Source: Lineus longissimus
Taxonomy: Eukaryota; Nemertea; Pilidiophora; Heteronemertea; Lineidae
Assembly (NCBI RefSeq): GCF_910592395.1
Contig: NC_088323.1
Location: forward strand, 2,108,001-2,172,000
DNA: 64,000 nt
Reading direction: 5' to 3'
Shown here: one piece after another, positions 17,899-31,300 of the stretch
Numbering within the stretch: the stretch's first letter is position 1
How the letters are laid out: each line of letters opens with the position of its first letter
Notes under the pieces: model-generated
What the model was told of the DNA's origin: nothing
Database searches by the model: none
Seen by the model: the letters and a program-made list of their open reading frames with translations, nothing else
Position numbers and translations under genes: made by a program

Positions 17899-20800
17899 CT
17901 AACGGTCGCCGACAGGTGTCGCTCCATCACATCCGAGGTTAGGATACAGCGCCAGCGGTCTGAACTCAAACTTGTCGATGGCCATGTCGCTAGCGGGTGA
18001 TAGGATTGCATCCTTGGATCCACCCACTGTGCTCTCGAACACAATCTGAAGAACAAAACATAGGTGAATTCGACAAACTATGGTAAATGTACAGAGGCAA
18101 AACTGCTATGGTGGCATGCACCATAGAAGACTGGTGCCATCTATAATCAAACACCGAGACCAAACGGATTCTCGAATTTGTAAAGAAACAAAACGTTGGC
18201 TACCAGCTTATCAGCCTACCTCTTCCCATCCAACGTGTTGATATCCCCGTGGGTCTTGTCGATACCAAGGGTACAGCCACTGAGCTAAATATCTAAAGTC
18301 CCTGGTAAAACCTATACATGTTCCAGGCTTCATGATCGATTTCAATACGCAGCTTCTACGAGGAATGATACAGTTCTGCCCAAGCGAGTATTTTCACGCG
18401 TATCATGCCGAAGAGTCGTAATTTGAGGAAACGGAAATGCCAAGAAATACCAGGAACGGTTCACTTTTCGCGTCACCTTGCAAAGGGAACCAAACATTAC
18501 CTCAAAAGCTTTGTGCGTCTTGAAAGTAGCAGCAAAGGTTTTCCACTCGTTTCCTTGATTTCCTGTCTTCTCGAACAACTCCTGTTTGTTGCCGAGGTAG
18601 TCCTTGGCGTAAACCTTCAAGTAGAATCAAATATTTCGAATATACGAAGACTTTTTCTGATTTCAACATTCTTGATGCAATATCAAGGCCAATATCCGAT
18701 CTTGTGGTGGGCGTTTTTCTTTCCATTTCAAAGAGCAGAACAGAAAAAAACCAAGCCGGAGGCAGAAATCGGATTATTTTGCATTGGAAATTCCACCGAA
18801 ACAAACCCGAAAATCTTCTTTCCGAAATTCCTAGATCCGTCAATGTATTTTGGTACAGCGTGCTTTAGATTGCTTTCTCTAACATTATTCTATTGACAAT
18901 TTCCGTTGCTATAACAAACCTTCAGAGTGCCCTCATCCTCTCCGTACATGTGATAGTAGAATCTGAGACAGGCCCCCTCGGGGGCAGGTGACAGGAAGGG
19001 TGTGATCAGGTAAGCCTTGTCCCCAGGTTTTCGAAGAGTCGTCGCCGTGTAAAGGTAGTAACCTGTACAGGGAAAAAACCCGATACTAGGGATTATTTAA
19101 AAAAAAGAATTTTGGCGAGGAGGCAGTTCGTACCCTATATATTTAACTAGCTGGCGACTAACCAACCGGCTGCATCGTAAAAGCCACCTATACGGGACTT
19201 GAACATTCGACCTTCCGTTCACGAGGCGGACGTCTTAACCATTGGGCCATCGGGATCGGTTGTGACTGTTTTATCAGAGCACAATATAGCGAATTTCATA
19301 TGGACGATAGTCTGCACAAAGTATAAAGCGCCGAAGAGGATATTATATTTTCTTCCGCACAAGTAGGGTTTTAACGAAAACTTTCAGAATCCATTACCTT
19401 TGCCCGAGTAATCAGCTCTAGGCCCCGTACGCTCCCTTGGGGCAGCCCCTTTTCTCATCTCCCAGTCAAAGTTCGAGTCCAAGGCATCACGAAATCCGCA
19501 CGTACTCATGTAGTCAAAGGAGCAATAGAACTGCTCTTTTGATTTCGGAGGTGGCGCTGAAAAATATACATTGTATATTGAACGAGAGTTACGTCTCTGA
19601 TAGATGTATACACTCCGGACGCATGCGCAGTCGATCGGCCTCATCCATCCCCTCGAAGGAAAGATGTATGTGCAGGAAGACGGGAAGACGAAAGGACTGT
19701 TTGTGTCAACAGAAGAGTTGACAAGAAGAACCAGAAATATTAGCGAAAGCCTCGTCTATGGTACTGTTTATTCATTGAATCCCCACCGGCCGCCATCTTG
19801 CTTTTCAACTTTGATGCCCGGATGTACACACAAATGTACACACGTGCATACAAATGTACACACGCCATGTACACATTGTTGCATTTTCTACCAGGTAACC
19901 GACATGACAACTACCCGACGAGCTCGATGTAAAGCTAAAGCATCATCGACAATTTCACGAAAGGCGACGTTCGTCACGGAGTACGAAAACTGCTTATTGC
20001 CTATAACTGGAAAACAAGGACGAATCTCGTAATTTCAGGTTGAGATTAATCTCAATGGGTGGAAATGTTAGGTTACTTGGATTTAAGACAAAGTCCGGCT
20101 TGGCTGGAGTCGTGAAGACCTCTGGTGCAAGGGTCACTGAAAAGATGAATGAAATGATTGGTGATCTCGCAATCTATGATGATCATAAGAATAAACAGTT
20201 GGCCGACAATATATAACTGTACTTGTGTAAAAATAACAAATTCATACAATTAGGGTAAATTGACGTAGTTTCAACTTGAAGATTTTCAATAAAAAGTATC
20301 TTACAGACAGGAAAGTCTGCTTTCGAGCGAGTACTTTTCTGATATTAATATGCATTCGGCCTAACTGCTACCGTTGCTTTGAAATATTCTATATACTTAT
20401 GTATATATACATGTATTATGATAGATACTAAAACGGATTGGAATCTGACCTCCATTGAAATCAGGACACTTATACAGCGTGTTGATCTTCCAAAGATCGA
20501 TGTCAGAAAATCCTTCCCTTTGGCCGATCTTGGCCCCTGGTTGAAGAGGTACGATGGAATCATCGTCATCATACAATACAAAGGCGTCACTTGGGTAATG
20601 CATCAGGCTGCCGTAGTCATATGGGGCACCAAGGGCGAAATTTACACGTTTTGGATCGAAGATTCGAAACTGCGAGAGCATTCCTAGAAAAAAGATTTCA
20701 ACGATCGCAAAGGTTCATTGAACGATGACCTAAACATAATTGCATGTGCATGAATGTACATAATATGGGCCATAATGCCAAAATTACATATTTATTTCAT

Positions 20801-23800
20801 CTTTTGGGATTGCTATCGAGGCACTCAGTTTTTATCCTCTTAAGCAAAAGCACTCCCCGCAATCTATCAGCCGAAATTTTCTGCTGTCTTACGGCCTTAC
20901 ATGTATATTTTTTTAAAAAGAAAAATCACTCTCCATACCTTTCAAGATATATTGCGGCTTAATCAACACGTATTGGTCTCTGTCCCACCGAGCCTGCTCG
21001 TGGTAGAAGCCAAGCGCATGCATCATCTCGTGCATGATGGTCCCACGGATGAAGCAGCCTTCTCCCAGGGTCAGCACCTGGCCTTCTGTCTTGAAGAACT
21101 TTGAGGGCCGCATCATTCCCACAGGAGAAGAACACCTTCGGGACGATAAAAGTTCATCCTTAACTCCCAATAAATTGATTTAGTCACAGTACCGCGACGA
21201 TCGGCCGTCTTTTATTTAAATATCAGTTGCACAGTTCTAGTCTAACACAGCTCTATAGTAACCATAACCCGATTTTTGTTTTTATACATATAAAAATGTA
21301 ATCGAATTGACAATTATTACTCTTAAAAAGTGTGTTATTGCCAAATCCGGCGCTCGTTTGCGAGGTGTTTTACTCACCCCCTTCCCTTCCGCAGACGGAT
21401 ATAGCTCTCCTCCTGGCCTGAGCGGGGCACGAACTTGATGCACGTATGCTGATGGAACTGATCCATCGCGGCGGTTATGTTCGCCTTTTCCGTGGCATCT
21501 GGTAAAGGAACGTGATGCTTATCATCGATTTCACAGGCAAAGGTCTCCGTCCATCCATGAACCATTGATGCATTGATGGTTCTCGATGATCATCACAAAC
21601 AACTCTGCATAATACATCCGTGACTACATGTACGTATATTGAAAATGATCGAAAAACTTAACTACATATGGCTCTCTCATTTTAAGCCCTTTTTTCATCT
21701 TCATATGCACATGTATGTGAATTGGGCAAAACGTGCCTGCGTTCTAAGCGTGAGGATGTGCATACATGATTTACTTACTGAACTGCTCCTTATCTTTCGT
21801 TGAGAAAGTGTAGGGGACAACTCCATTTGGCCATCGATGACCTTCATCCTTCAGAGCGCTGCGAAACTGTTAAGAAGAGCGCATGTCACGAGAGTATGAC
21901 ACAACCATTTCATTGTGATTGACACTGTTGAAGCACGGACGACCTTAATACACAACTGTATACAAACGTGGGAATGTTGGCCATTTCCGGTGGGGACAGA
22001 AAATATCCACTTTATATTTTGGGCTTATTGAGAAATAAATGAATATGCTATTGTGCGCCTCTTTCGCCAGAAACCATAACCACGATTACATTTTCAATAC
22101 AAGTCCGAATGAAAGCTCCACACGAAGTATATAATGTGCGATGATTTGTCCTATCTTCTCCGGGCGAGCGATCACTTACCGTGCCTGTGTCAACTGATAT
22201 ATCCATGTCACCATCAACCAGCCCTGAGGACGAAAGATTCAACGTGGCATACAAAAAGGAAGAAACAGTCTAGAGCAGCAAATATTGGCCAACTCAAACT
22301 GCTATCAAGGAGTAATAGAGCTAAGACATTACCAGCTATTGCGGGCCTAGCCAATCAAGCCAATTAGTGCATGCAAGCCTAATGGAAAATGCATAGGAAA
22401 TATCAATAAAGTTGGCTTTTTGGACGGGGTGTTAAAATAATCCTAACTCCCGACTTCTGACACAATTCTATATATGTCTAGGTATTTACTGGCAAAATTT
22501 GGAGTGATTTGGATGGAAATTCGATGGGTCCATCTATAGGTTGAACATTTTGGTAAATCTGTAATGCTTCACTCGTATCCCGTGTTAGAACTTATGTCTT
22601 TTCGATTCTAATCCTCACACAGCAGATATTTGTATCGGATCGTTCCTCAAATACGATTGCAATATTACGGTAAGACGGATGTGGCACTGGAATTTCAGTT
22701 TTTCCTCAGGAAATACATGTTCTTCAAATATCAATGGTCATTCCTTGCAATAATTTTGTGTTTGCGCGAGTCTAATTAGAGTTTGTTCCACATAATGCGT
22801 CTCCGTTTGGCTGATTCTGATAGTCTTACCTGCCAATTCTTCTGGACTAGGAACTCGCAACTTTCGCCCTTAGTAAAATTAAGAAAAATGCAAACTCTTA
22901 GATCACACTTAATCATTGAATCCATCCATGAACGCCGGCTCTGGTCACCCTTGGGAATCTGTTCTCCAACGGGTCGAGAATCTTACCTCAAATCTTTTGT
23001 ATTCAAGCCAAGGCCTGCCCCGCGGCCAGTTTCTCGGCAAGCTGCGGCCGACATTTTTTTAATTGCTACATGTATGAGAGTTATTCAGAAGTGTATACAT
23101 GTATTTTCGTGTCGTTTAAAAGCACACAGAAACTGAGAGTCAGAACATATAAACTGAAGAATTGTTCCAGCAAATATCTTTTTCGTTGAATTGTATCAGG
23201 CTCTTACCTTCATGTAAGGGGACGGAGTTCGCCTGCAAATACCATAGATTATTATTCGACAAAGCGAGTAAAACGTTCCGTGTCGAATAGTACACACATG
23301 CACATGGATAGAGGGAATAGCTAGAGTGATGACGCATCACGCATCGCTTAAATCAATCCACTTGCTCCGATGCATTACGACTTTGAATTGGCGCTGTATG
23401 GATGGATGCATTGCCTATAAATTTTACTGTGCTGATTTCAAGCGCCGAACATGGCTGTTGCCTAAATAACGTGTGATCAGGCTTTTTCCTTAAATGCTTC
23501 AGGTTGCAGATTTTCTTGTCCATTTTGGTCGCGTTTCCATTATTGATGAAATTACATGTATCTGCACATGAACCGAATCACGCTGTCATTGACTTATTTT
23601 ATTTCATTCCAAACGATGACAAGCCGGATGTACATGTTATTTGATGAATGTTACAATTATAATATTATTAGTATCTACACAATGGTGTTATTTAGCTAAC
23701 TTTTTCCTGATCTGCTTTGATCAAAGAAAAAACCAAACACCGTCGATCTGCAATTAAACTCAAAATGATCTACATATACATGTAGATGATGTATTCAGAT

Positions 23801-23948
23801 AGCAAGTGCTTTAATTTCAACGCCGATATATGATTTTTATGCGACCAATAACCAGCTTATGCCAACATCGATATTTTATTAATTTCTCGATACTCACCTT
23901 CATAATGCCCACGAAGAGACACGTAACGACTAGGACCGTTGGCTTCAT
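17899..23948 (-). CDS. astacin-family zinc metalloprotease with C-terminal MAM domain (copy B)
   Basis: Thirteen exons, minus strand: 23948-23898, 23232-23208, 22868-22830, 22223-22180, 21866-21779, 21498-21378, 21135-20939, 20683-20450, 20136-20077, 19556-19398, 19062-18920, 18614-18501 and 18045-17899. They join in phase to 1422 nt (473 aa). Signal peptide: MKPTVLVVTCLFVGIMK. Propeptide switch DGDM has D44. The mature protease begins near RWPNGVVPYTFS. The zinc site is HEMMHALGFYHEQAR (H158, E159, H162, H168) and the Met-turn is GSLMHY (M216). The Pro/Thr linker exon and the MAM domain (about 287-473) match copy A; exons 3, 8, 9 and 10 have identical lengths (39, 234, 60, 159 nt), which shows tandem duplication. 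It differs from copy A in the MAM C terminus (GCDGATPVGDR end) and in one splice phase inside MAM (exon 11/12 joined in phase 0 rather than phase 2). The donor of exon 11 (GTTTGT) is weak. Probably a secreted active protease. Confidence 0.92.
19187..19260 (-). repeat. tRNA-derived SINE-like sequence
   Basis: The minus strand carries a good A box (TGGCCCAATGGTTAAGA) and a B box-like GTTCAAGTCC about 40 bases on, around an anticodon-arm-like stretch (TCCGCCTCGTGAACGGA). The flanks that should form the acceptor stem do not pair, so this is not an intact tRNA gene. It lies in an intron of astacin copy B. A tRNA-derived SINE head is the best explanation. Confidence 0.6.
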
Positions 23949-26900
23949 CGTCAGTAGAAACGTATTGGAGGAGGGAGATATGTATGCAGTGTGCCAAGCT
24001 TCAAGACCGACCACGCCTGTACAAGTCAGTCAGAACTTGATTATGAAACAACAGGCCTATCAGAAAAAAACCTCGGTGTTGCTGAACAACAGGCCAACGA
24101 CGAGAAAACAAATATTTGATTTTATAGGACAGTTTATCAAGGGTCACCCGGTTGATAACCAGACGTCACAAACATAAGGTTTCTGAAGGAAAATTTACAG
24201 GAAATTTTAGATCGTACGCGCTTGGTGTCCCGATTTTAGAAGTAGAAATATTCACTAATGAACATCGACTCGTCAAATATCTAATGCGTTCATTCAAAAA
24301 TTAGAAAATCCAACTCGAATTTGAAAATTTTCAATGATGCAAATACGTCAAATTTCCTCAATGCCGTTGTGTCGACTGACATGTATAACAACGGTTGGCC
24401 AATACAAAGCCCAACGAACTTTGCTATGTAATGAAAATGCTGTGGTAGGGAAAACCAAAAAGTAGAATCCACGACAGCCGATGTTCTATTTTTCCCTCAC
24501 CACTGAGTTAAGACTGTTCAATTTTTCATTTCGAGAAGGAAAATAACCTAAATTTTGAAGAGGAAATGCCTCCGAATTCATCTGCACTGTCCGGGTTCAG
24601 TCAAACTTTCCAATGTCAAGATACGTCTTGAAAATTGTGCTGTCGAGAGGTGTTGACAAATTCGCTCGACACTGGAGAAGTGATTAAAAATTCGTAGACA
24701 CGGAGTCCTTAGGCCTATGATATTGTAGCCTAAAATGCAATATGCGGAGTTCTCAGTTTCTCTGAACCCGTGAACGTGTTCAGTGTTTTTATTCAGCCAG
24801 TGTTATAATCGTATATTATATGTCAAGAATTTAGTTTCTGACACCTGGGGATATAGCTCGGCTCCGTCAGTTATTTGCAGAACAAAAGTCCCGGGAATAA
24901 GCCCCTAAGCATTTGATCTATCGTAAATACATTATCTTATCTGATTGCTGCAATGATAGGCCGACCACTTGAGGAGAGGGACTACTTGATTTGAACTGTT
25001 CAAAGCAGGTGTAACGTGGCAACCCCATGTATTCGACAAGCTCCTGCAACCAAACAAAAACACACCAATAGAAGCAAACGGAACGAATGTGGTTAACCGC
25101 ATTATATTTATTAACTATCACAACAAATGAGAGTAACCGTTTAATAATAACTTTACAACACATTCTCACAGCAATTCAATAAAATCAGGGCCAGCCCCAT
25201 TCGGTACAATAAAACTGTCAGCCCGCACCGAGAATAGATCTGTGCATACACATGCTAATGAAGATAAACATTGAATAGGTCACGTGACTCCGGCAGGCGA
25301 TCAATACACACTCTGCTGTACATCGGCTGTGTGTATCTGAATGTAGTGTGTACATACGCGTACGAACCGAAGCCAAAAGTCAGTCTGTGTTTACGGCAAT
25401 AGTCCATACGTTTACACGCTTGCAAAGGTAAGTCTCTTCTTTGTAATCAAGTCTTTCTAAATTCGTAATATGCAGTTATTTGGACCCGTAGTTACGACGC
25501 ATGGGGGTCGAGTTTCGACACTTGTTTTCGCTCCAGATACAAAATGGCGGTTCAGTGATGACACGAAGTGAGTCTACACAATATCGTATGGAGCGTGCAT
25601 GATGTACGCTTCTGCAGACGGGGTTCAGTATCCTTGAGATTACACCCTGTAGTTTGGCTATGCATGTACTCAGAGTGAAAGAAAGGCGAGAAATGCATGG
25701 AATTTTACAAGGTTTTGGAGCTGCGGATTTTGCGTGCGTGCAGGTCTGCATGTCATGCTCAACAGAACTGCGGAGTAATTTTCTGAACACGAGCTGTCAA
25801 AATTTGCCGTCTGAACACGAAGGAATGCCGCCATGTGATCTTAGACGAGTGATGCACGGTAGACCTGATATAACATTTGTTGGCGGCATGCATCGTTACA
25901 TCATCGCCGGAAGGGGCGGGGGGGGGGGGTAATTCGACAACCTTGCATGTGTATCAATGAACTTCTCCCCGGCGCTCCGGCCTAACGGCATCGGGGATAC
26001 CTCCCGGAATTCTGCTGGTATTTCACCTCGAGACCCTTTTATCTCTTCAAATTCCGAAATTTGTACCGTATATTCCTAATTCTCATTCACAATTCTTTTT
26101 GGCCTCAACAAATTGATGGCAGTTCTTTAGGCCTAGTTTTCAAAATCTAGTGTTTTTCTGCAAACGCTAAACGGTGATATATCGGACAATTTGTCTGAGA
26201 ATTTCTAAGACATGGAAAATAATAAGGATATCTACGGTTTAATTCTGAAAAAATTAATTGCCAGCTCGTTGCATCATATGATGTACACGTAATTCCCCCA
26301 CCTGTCATTTTTTTAACGGACATTTTCACAAAAACATGACTGAAAAGGTGACCGGTAAAACGTGACAAGATTTTTTTCCACAGACTGATACCGGGAGAAT
26401 GTATCAACACGCACGAACTTTATTTAGGTCGATGGTATCATGAGAAATATTTGTAGTGCGTGCCCTTGAAGAAATTCTCTTCTCGAAAAAATCATAACCT
26501 ACCAGTGAACCATGAAGAGGTAAAAGAAAGTCGGATACTTTGGAGCAAGATTTAGGTCAAATTTTAATTTCTAGATATCTTACGAATGATAAAAGAGGTT
26601 GTCATAATCGAAATAAATGCTAGGCAGTCAAGGCCAATTCTCCTGTATTTTGTATTACATGCATTATCTTCACGAAAAACTTAAAGGTTCCACCAGTCAG
26701 GTTGTACAACAGTGACGCGATGATTTATCATTTTGACCGAATTGTTCCAAATCCTGTGGCCCACTTTTTGGACAACGCAACAATTATTTACTGTGACTGT
26801 TCAGTGAGATGACATGTGAGGTATTAATTGGAAGATGTCCCAATGCAACAGCCAGTTGACATGTGATCTACTAATTTGAAGAAGAGTACAGTTACAATGT

Positions 26901-27079
26901 ACAGAAATGCGTTGTAATAAGCGCACAACGTCAGTAAAGCCTTGTCCAAAAGTCCAAAATTTGCAACAATTCAGTCACGAGTCCAGTTGATTTGAAACAA
27001 TTTGTCCAACTCGCTGTTCGAATTATATTTTCTACATAAAAAAATAGTGTGTTAGTTGTGTACTTTATGCTCTAATTAT
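23949..27079. other. intergenic; possible noncoding exon end at 25427
   Basis: I see no coding exon. A strong donor-like sequence (GCAAAG|GTAAGTC) at 25427/25428 on the plus strand could end a 5' untranslated exon of the downstream PCGF gene, but no promoter element or ORF confirms it. A 12-base G run is at about 25917-25929. Confidence 0.35.
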
Positions 27080-27260
27080 TATTTAAACACGTGGCTTCGA
27101 ACTTGAATCTGGTGAACCCGCCTCACTGTTGCAAGTTTCTTTGAACATTCGGGACTTTTAATCTGGTGTGGCCAATGCATACTTTTGAACCAAATTTGAT
27201 TATACATGCGGCTTCAAACTGTCACCCGTAGCCTGGTGAACACTGTTAGAAATATCACCT
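27080..27260 (+). repeat. diverged copies of the 57-bp minisatellite unit
   Basis: Segments such as cacgtggcttcgaact...ctggtg...cactgttgc and gcggcttcaaactgt...ctggtgaacactgtt resemble the 57-bp unit found in fresh copies at 27861-28342. They look like an older, decayed part of the same array. Confidence 0.4.
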
Positions 27261-27860
27261 TCATCATCATAACTAGCACGGCCAGTATCTTGAGTTTAAG
27301 ATACCTCATTCTTGTGCCGCCAAAATGAACTTGAGCAATTCTTCAAATTGTGCAAAATCTTGCAACTCGTTGATGAGTTGACTTGCATTTGAAGAACATA
27401 TTATGAAACACTGCTAGTTGACGTGAGTAATAATTTGAAGACATACGAATATAACAATGTCCAAAATATGGTTACAAACACGGCGTGACTTCTCCGTTAA
27501 AATAGATGAATACAAAATAAAATTTGCCTAGTGACAGTGAATTGACCACGCGTATGCGAGTTAAATTATTTTGAGGCTGTTCGAATGAGTTTAATTCGCA
27601 ACAGAGTCGGCCAAGCTGATGTGGGTTTGAAGCCGTGTTCGAAAAATTAAGCAACGTGTTCAAAAGAATTGAATTTGTGAGCAGTGAGCAGGTATATGAG
27701 TTTAAGTTATGAGCTATGTACGAGTCCAATATTATTTGCAACCGGAGTCGATTTCACTTAATGAATCATATGGATCAAAGAAAAAGAATGGCAACAGAGT
27801 GCGTTGACTGCACAGGTATTTGTTGATTTGAAATAGTCTTCTAAAGCATATTCCCTTCCA

Positions 27861-28342
27861 CTGTTGCGAATTCCTTCTGAACATGTGGCTTCAACACGTA
27901 ACCTTTGTGGTCAACTTACTGTTGCGAATTCTTTTTGAAGTGTGGCTTCAGCTCGTAACCTGTGTGGTCAACTTACTGTTGCGAATTCTTTTTGAAGTGT
28001 GGCTTCAACTCGTAACCTGTGTGGTCAACTTACTGAGTGCGAATTCCCTTTGAAGTGTGGCTTCAACTCGTAACCTGTGTGGTCAACTTACTGTTGCGAA
28101 TTCCTTTTGAAGTGTGGCTTCAACTCGTAACCTGTGTGGTCAACTTACTGTTGCGAATTCCTTTTGAAGTGTGGCTTCAACTCATAACCTGTGTGGTCAA
28201 CTTACTGTTGCGAATTCCCTTTGAAGTGTGGCTTCAACTCGTGACCTGTGTGGTCAACTTACTGTTGCGAATTCCTTTTGAAGTGTGGCTTCAATTAACT
28301 CGTAACCTGTGTGGTCAACTTACTGTTGCGAATTCCTTTTGA
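27861..28342 (+). repeat. 57-bp tandem repeat array (about nine copies)
   Basis: The unit runs from the EcoRI-like gcgaattc through tttgaagtgtggcttcaact, cgtaacctgtgtgg and tcaacttactgtt. Nine gcgaattc starts are visible, spaced 57 bases except where short indels occur (one near 28035, one near 28294); the first copy is diverged and the last is partial. Because 57 is a multiple of three, a frame stays open across the array, but that frame is a by-product of the repeat. Confidence 0.92.
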
Positions 28343-31300
28343 TTAATATTTGGCTTTAATTTAGGTCTCGTACATGTACATTTTACGATTCCAAAAGAAA
28401 ACTATAGTGCAAAACTTACGAGTGAGTCAGACATGTATGAAAGAATATTATTGTGCAATCGTGTGAGTAATTAATTTGTGCAGATGCAGAGGCTGGACGT
28501 TTGACATGGAATTGATTCGAAGACACGATGTCGAAAGATAAACTAGCGGTTTCAAACATAGAAAATTAATTGATAGTTATTTGACTGCAGACGAGTTTAG
28601 CAGATTGTTGTCCGCACTTGGTGTTGAGTTGTGTGTGTAATTTGTAGCCGTTTATACCAAAAAGATGAATCAAGTGTTAGATATGTGTGGATCAATTATC
28701 CGTCGTTCTAACTTCTTGTGTAAAATTTTTCACTATTTATTTACCATTGCCAAAGTATTGCGGATCGAAAGATGAGCGATTTCACATGCAGTTGGTTCAA
28801 CCATTTTGTCACTGGCACGGAATTGGAACCCAGAAATCTTTCCTCAATTGCGGATCGAAAAATAGAATGATGTAAAATGTGCAGTGTAAATGAATGACCC
28901 ACGGATGCATTTTGAATTGTGTCTCTCGTCTGGAGTGTTGCTTTCCTGTGACATCCAGTGGTTTATTTAAAGGCCCCTTCCTCGTGCTCATTGAGCCAGG
29001 GGGAGGGGGACCGCGAGCATGCTACTTGATGTCACTGCCACAGACATGACAACTGGTCAAGGTGCAGTGTGTCTGCCATGCCTCCTCCGTTATGAGGCCG
29101 GCTTGAAAAAGATGTAGCCCACTGCTCCCCACCTGTGGGTTCAACCACCCATAAGAAGTGCTTGACACAAAATTCCTTGGCATTTATACATTTGTATTTC
29201 TGGTTTGCTTCTTCGACGTTTGACCTGAATTCGCGTAGCCTCGCTAACACTGCTCAGTCTAATGTAAGTCGTAGAGTTCAAGGGGGGCGATTGCACGAGT
29301 ATGTCGTCATAATTCTGCCCTGTTCAGTCATTTTGCACAGGTTTCGGGAGATCACGAATACCTCCATATTCTCACATTAATTTCCCTCGATCCCTTGGTA
29401 AAAATTCCCCTCGCCATATCGATAATATTACGCATCATAATTTATTCCTGATTAAGCGTTTGAGCCAATCAGAGGCCCCCACTTCCCACCTGATCGCGTA
29501 TGCTAATTCATGCACAGCCAACTCGCGCGGCGCTTCCACAACAAAAGGTCTGCAGTGGAACCTTTCGCCATTTGTACAGAAATCGCTGACAATATCTGCT
29601 AATTTCTCTTTCCTACCGAAGGTGGTCAGGCCCAGGACCAGGGACAAGGTAAACCATGTTCTTATTGTTGTAAAGAAGCGAATCAGGGTCTGCCGGGCGC
29701 GGATGCAGGCCACTTTACCGCCAATTTGCGCATAGACGCAACGCGACCACCGACTGACGCTGCACAGCCGTGCCAGCCAGAGCAAAACGCGCGAGAATAT
29801 CTCCCGCAAATTTTTCTCATTCCTCGGTATCAGTTTTGAGGTTCGATGTCGTGTGAAGTCCCTGTGGCTGTTTGGCGTTCGTGCATCTTAGCATGGATGT
29901 ACTGTATTCATATCTTCTGTGTCAATGTGGCAGGCTTTCTGAGTATGACTGCATGTCACGATATAATCATTTGAACCAAATAAACGCGAATACAACGCCG
30001 GGATGTGATGGCAACATCGAGAATGATTACTGGCGTTTCGCCATCACCGTAGCGGCAGATCCACGTTCATTATGCGTCACATCACCAAGCAGATTACTGA
30101 GGTAATTTCGCAATTTCTTGACTCAAGCGGGGACTCAAACCACTGATGTCTGACAGTGTGTGGGGAACCTTCAAGGTCACTGGCTGGTGCCCAAAGGCAA
30201 GTAGTGCAGTCAGGATTGACAATAGTGTTATCATCACCTCACAAAACTCCGGTATTCATTTCATAATTCCAAAATCAATGGGGTCAGCTTGAAGAGGTTC
30301 CTGCAGCATCATCGGCTAGCCTTCAATCTCAGTGTTGTAACAATCTTTTTGTGGGCACTGCGTCTCCGAAGGCGCTGTGCAAACATTTTGACATTAGGCT
30401 ATACGAAGGGGATAGTGTCGCTTTGAAAGGAGAGATTCACCGGAAGATTCTTCTCCGAAGAAATCGTTTATCGCTGCCTTGAAGCTATAGCCATGCAGGC
30501 CTTGGGGTTAGACACCCCAGAGATTTTATTGGAGGGGCATGCCACTGATATTGCACGTGCGTTACGATGATGATTTCTCGTGATAAAAAAACCGAGTTGA
30601 ATCGAGGACAGTAACAAATCCAGGAGAGCGCACGAGCATGGACGGATTGGGAATTTTTCACCACGTTGAAAATAGTTAAACTTGCCAGAAACACCACGAA
30701 AAGTCCCCTATTACACTCGTCAAAGGATTCCTTGAAATATGGAAGACGAACTTTTCAATATAGGTTTAGGTTTATATGCATTCCAGGGTAAGCCTACGCG
30801 GTTTACGCTAACTGCTTCTTTTCATCTCAACTGCATGGCGTGGTCTGACAGCCTATAATCTGACTGCTTGGTCATCGGTCAACGATATAGGCCTATCTTA
30901 CATTGTGTGTACCCGGTAAGCCAACGAGAAAGTCTCTTTAAAACACCTATAGACGAATGAATTTCATGCATTTAGGCTTACTGGAATAGAGATAAAAAAT
31001 CTCCGTGCTTGGCAGATTATTCCTCCTCAGTGTTCTTAAGATTCTGCTCCTCCGCCGTGTCGGCCGTGTGCAGTGCCCCGAAATTTGGGCTCGTATACGT
31101 GTTCACATTTCCGGAGTCTGGTGTACCGCCGGTCCAAAATTTTTACATTTGCCACCTGGCCAAAAAGTACTACCAATGAGACCAAATCTTGGAGCTGTAT
31201 AGTCTTACACCACCATGCCAAAATGTGTATACCACCAGACCAGTAAGTTGAGGAAAACTCCTCTCCTCAAGAAAATTCAAGCTTCTCCCGATCAAGGTGA

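Noticed and set aside
19187-19260. Functional tRNA gene
   Set aside because: Internal promoter boxes are present but the acceptor stem does not pair and the anticodon stem has a mismatch. It is better explained as a SINE.
28037-28342. 101-codon plus-strand open frame made of 19-residue repeats
   Set aside because: It is the translation of the 57-bp minisatellite, whose unit length is a multiple of three. No start context, splice sites or homology.
29435-29809. Overlapping open frames on both strands
   Set aside because: Length is explained by locally higher GC. No domain, signal peptide or splice partner was recognised.
29931-30101. Possible exon (acceptor gtggcag, donor TGAG|gtaatt) reading SEYDCMSRYNHL to LLR
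   Set aside because: It is open and bordered by splice-like sites, but the donor is weak, the sequence matches nothing known to me and it has no in-phase neighbours.
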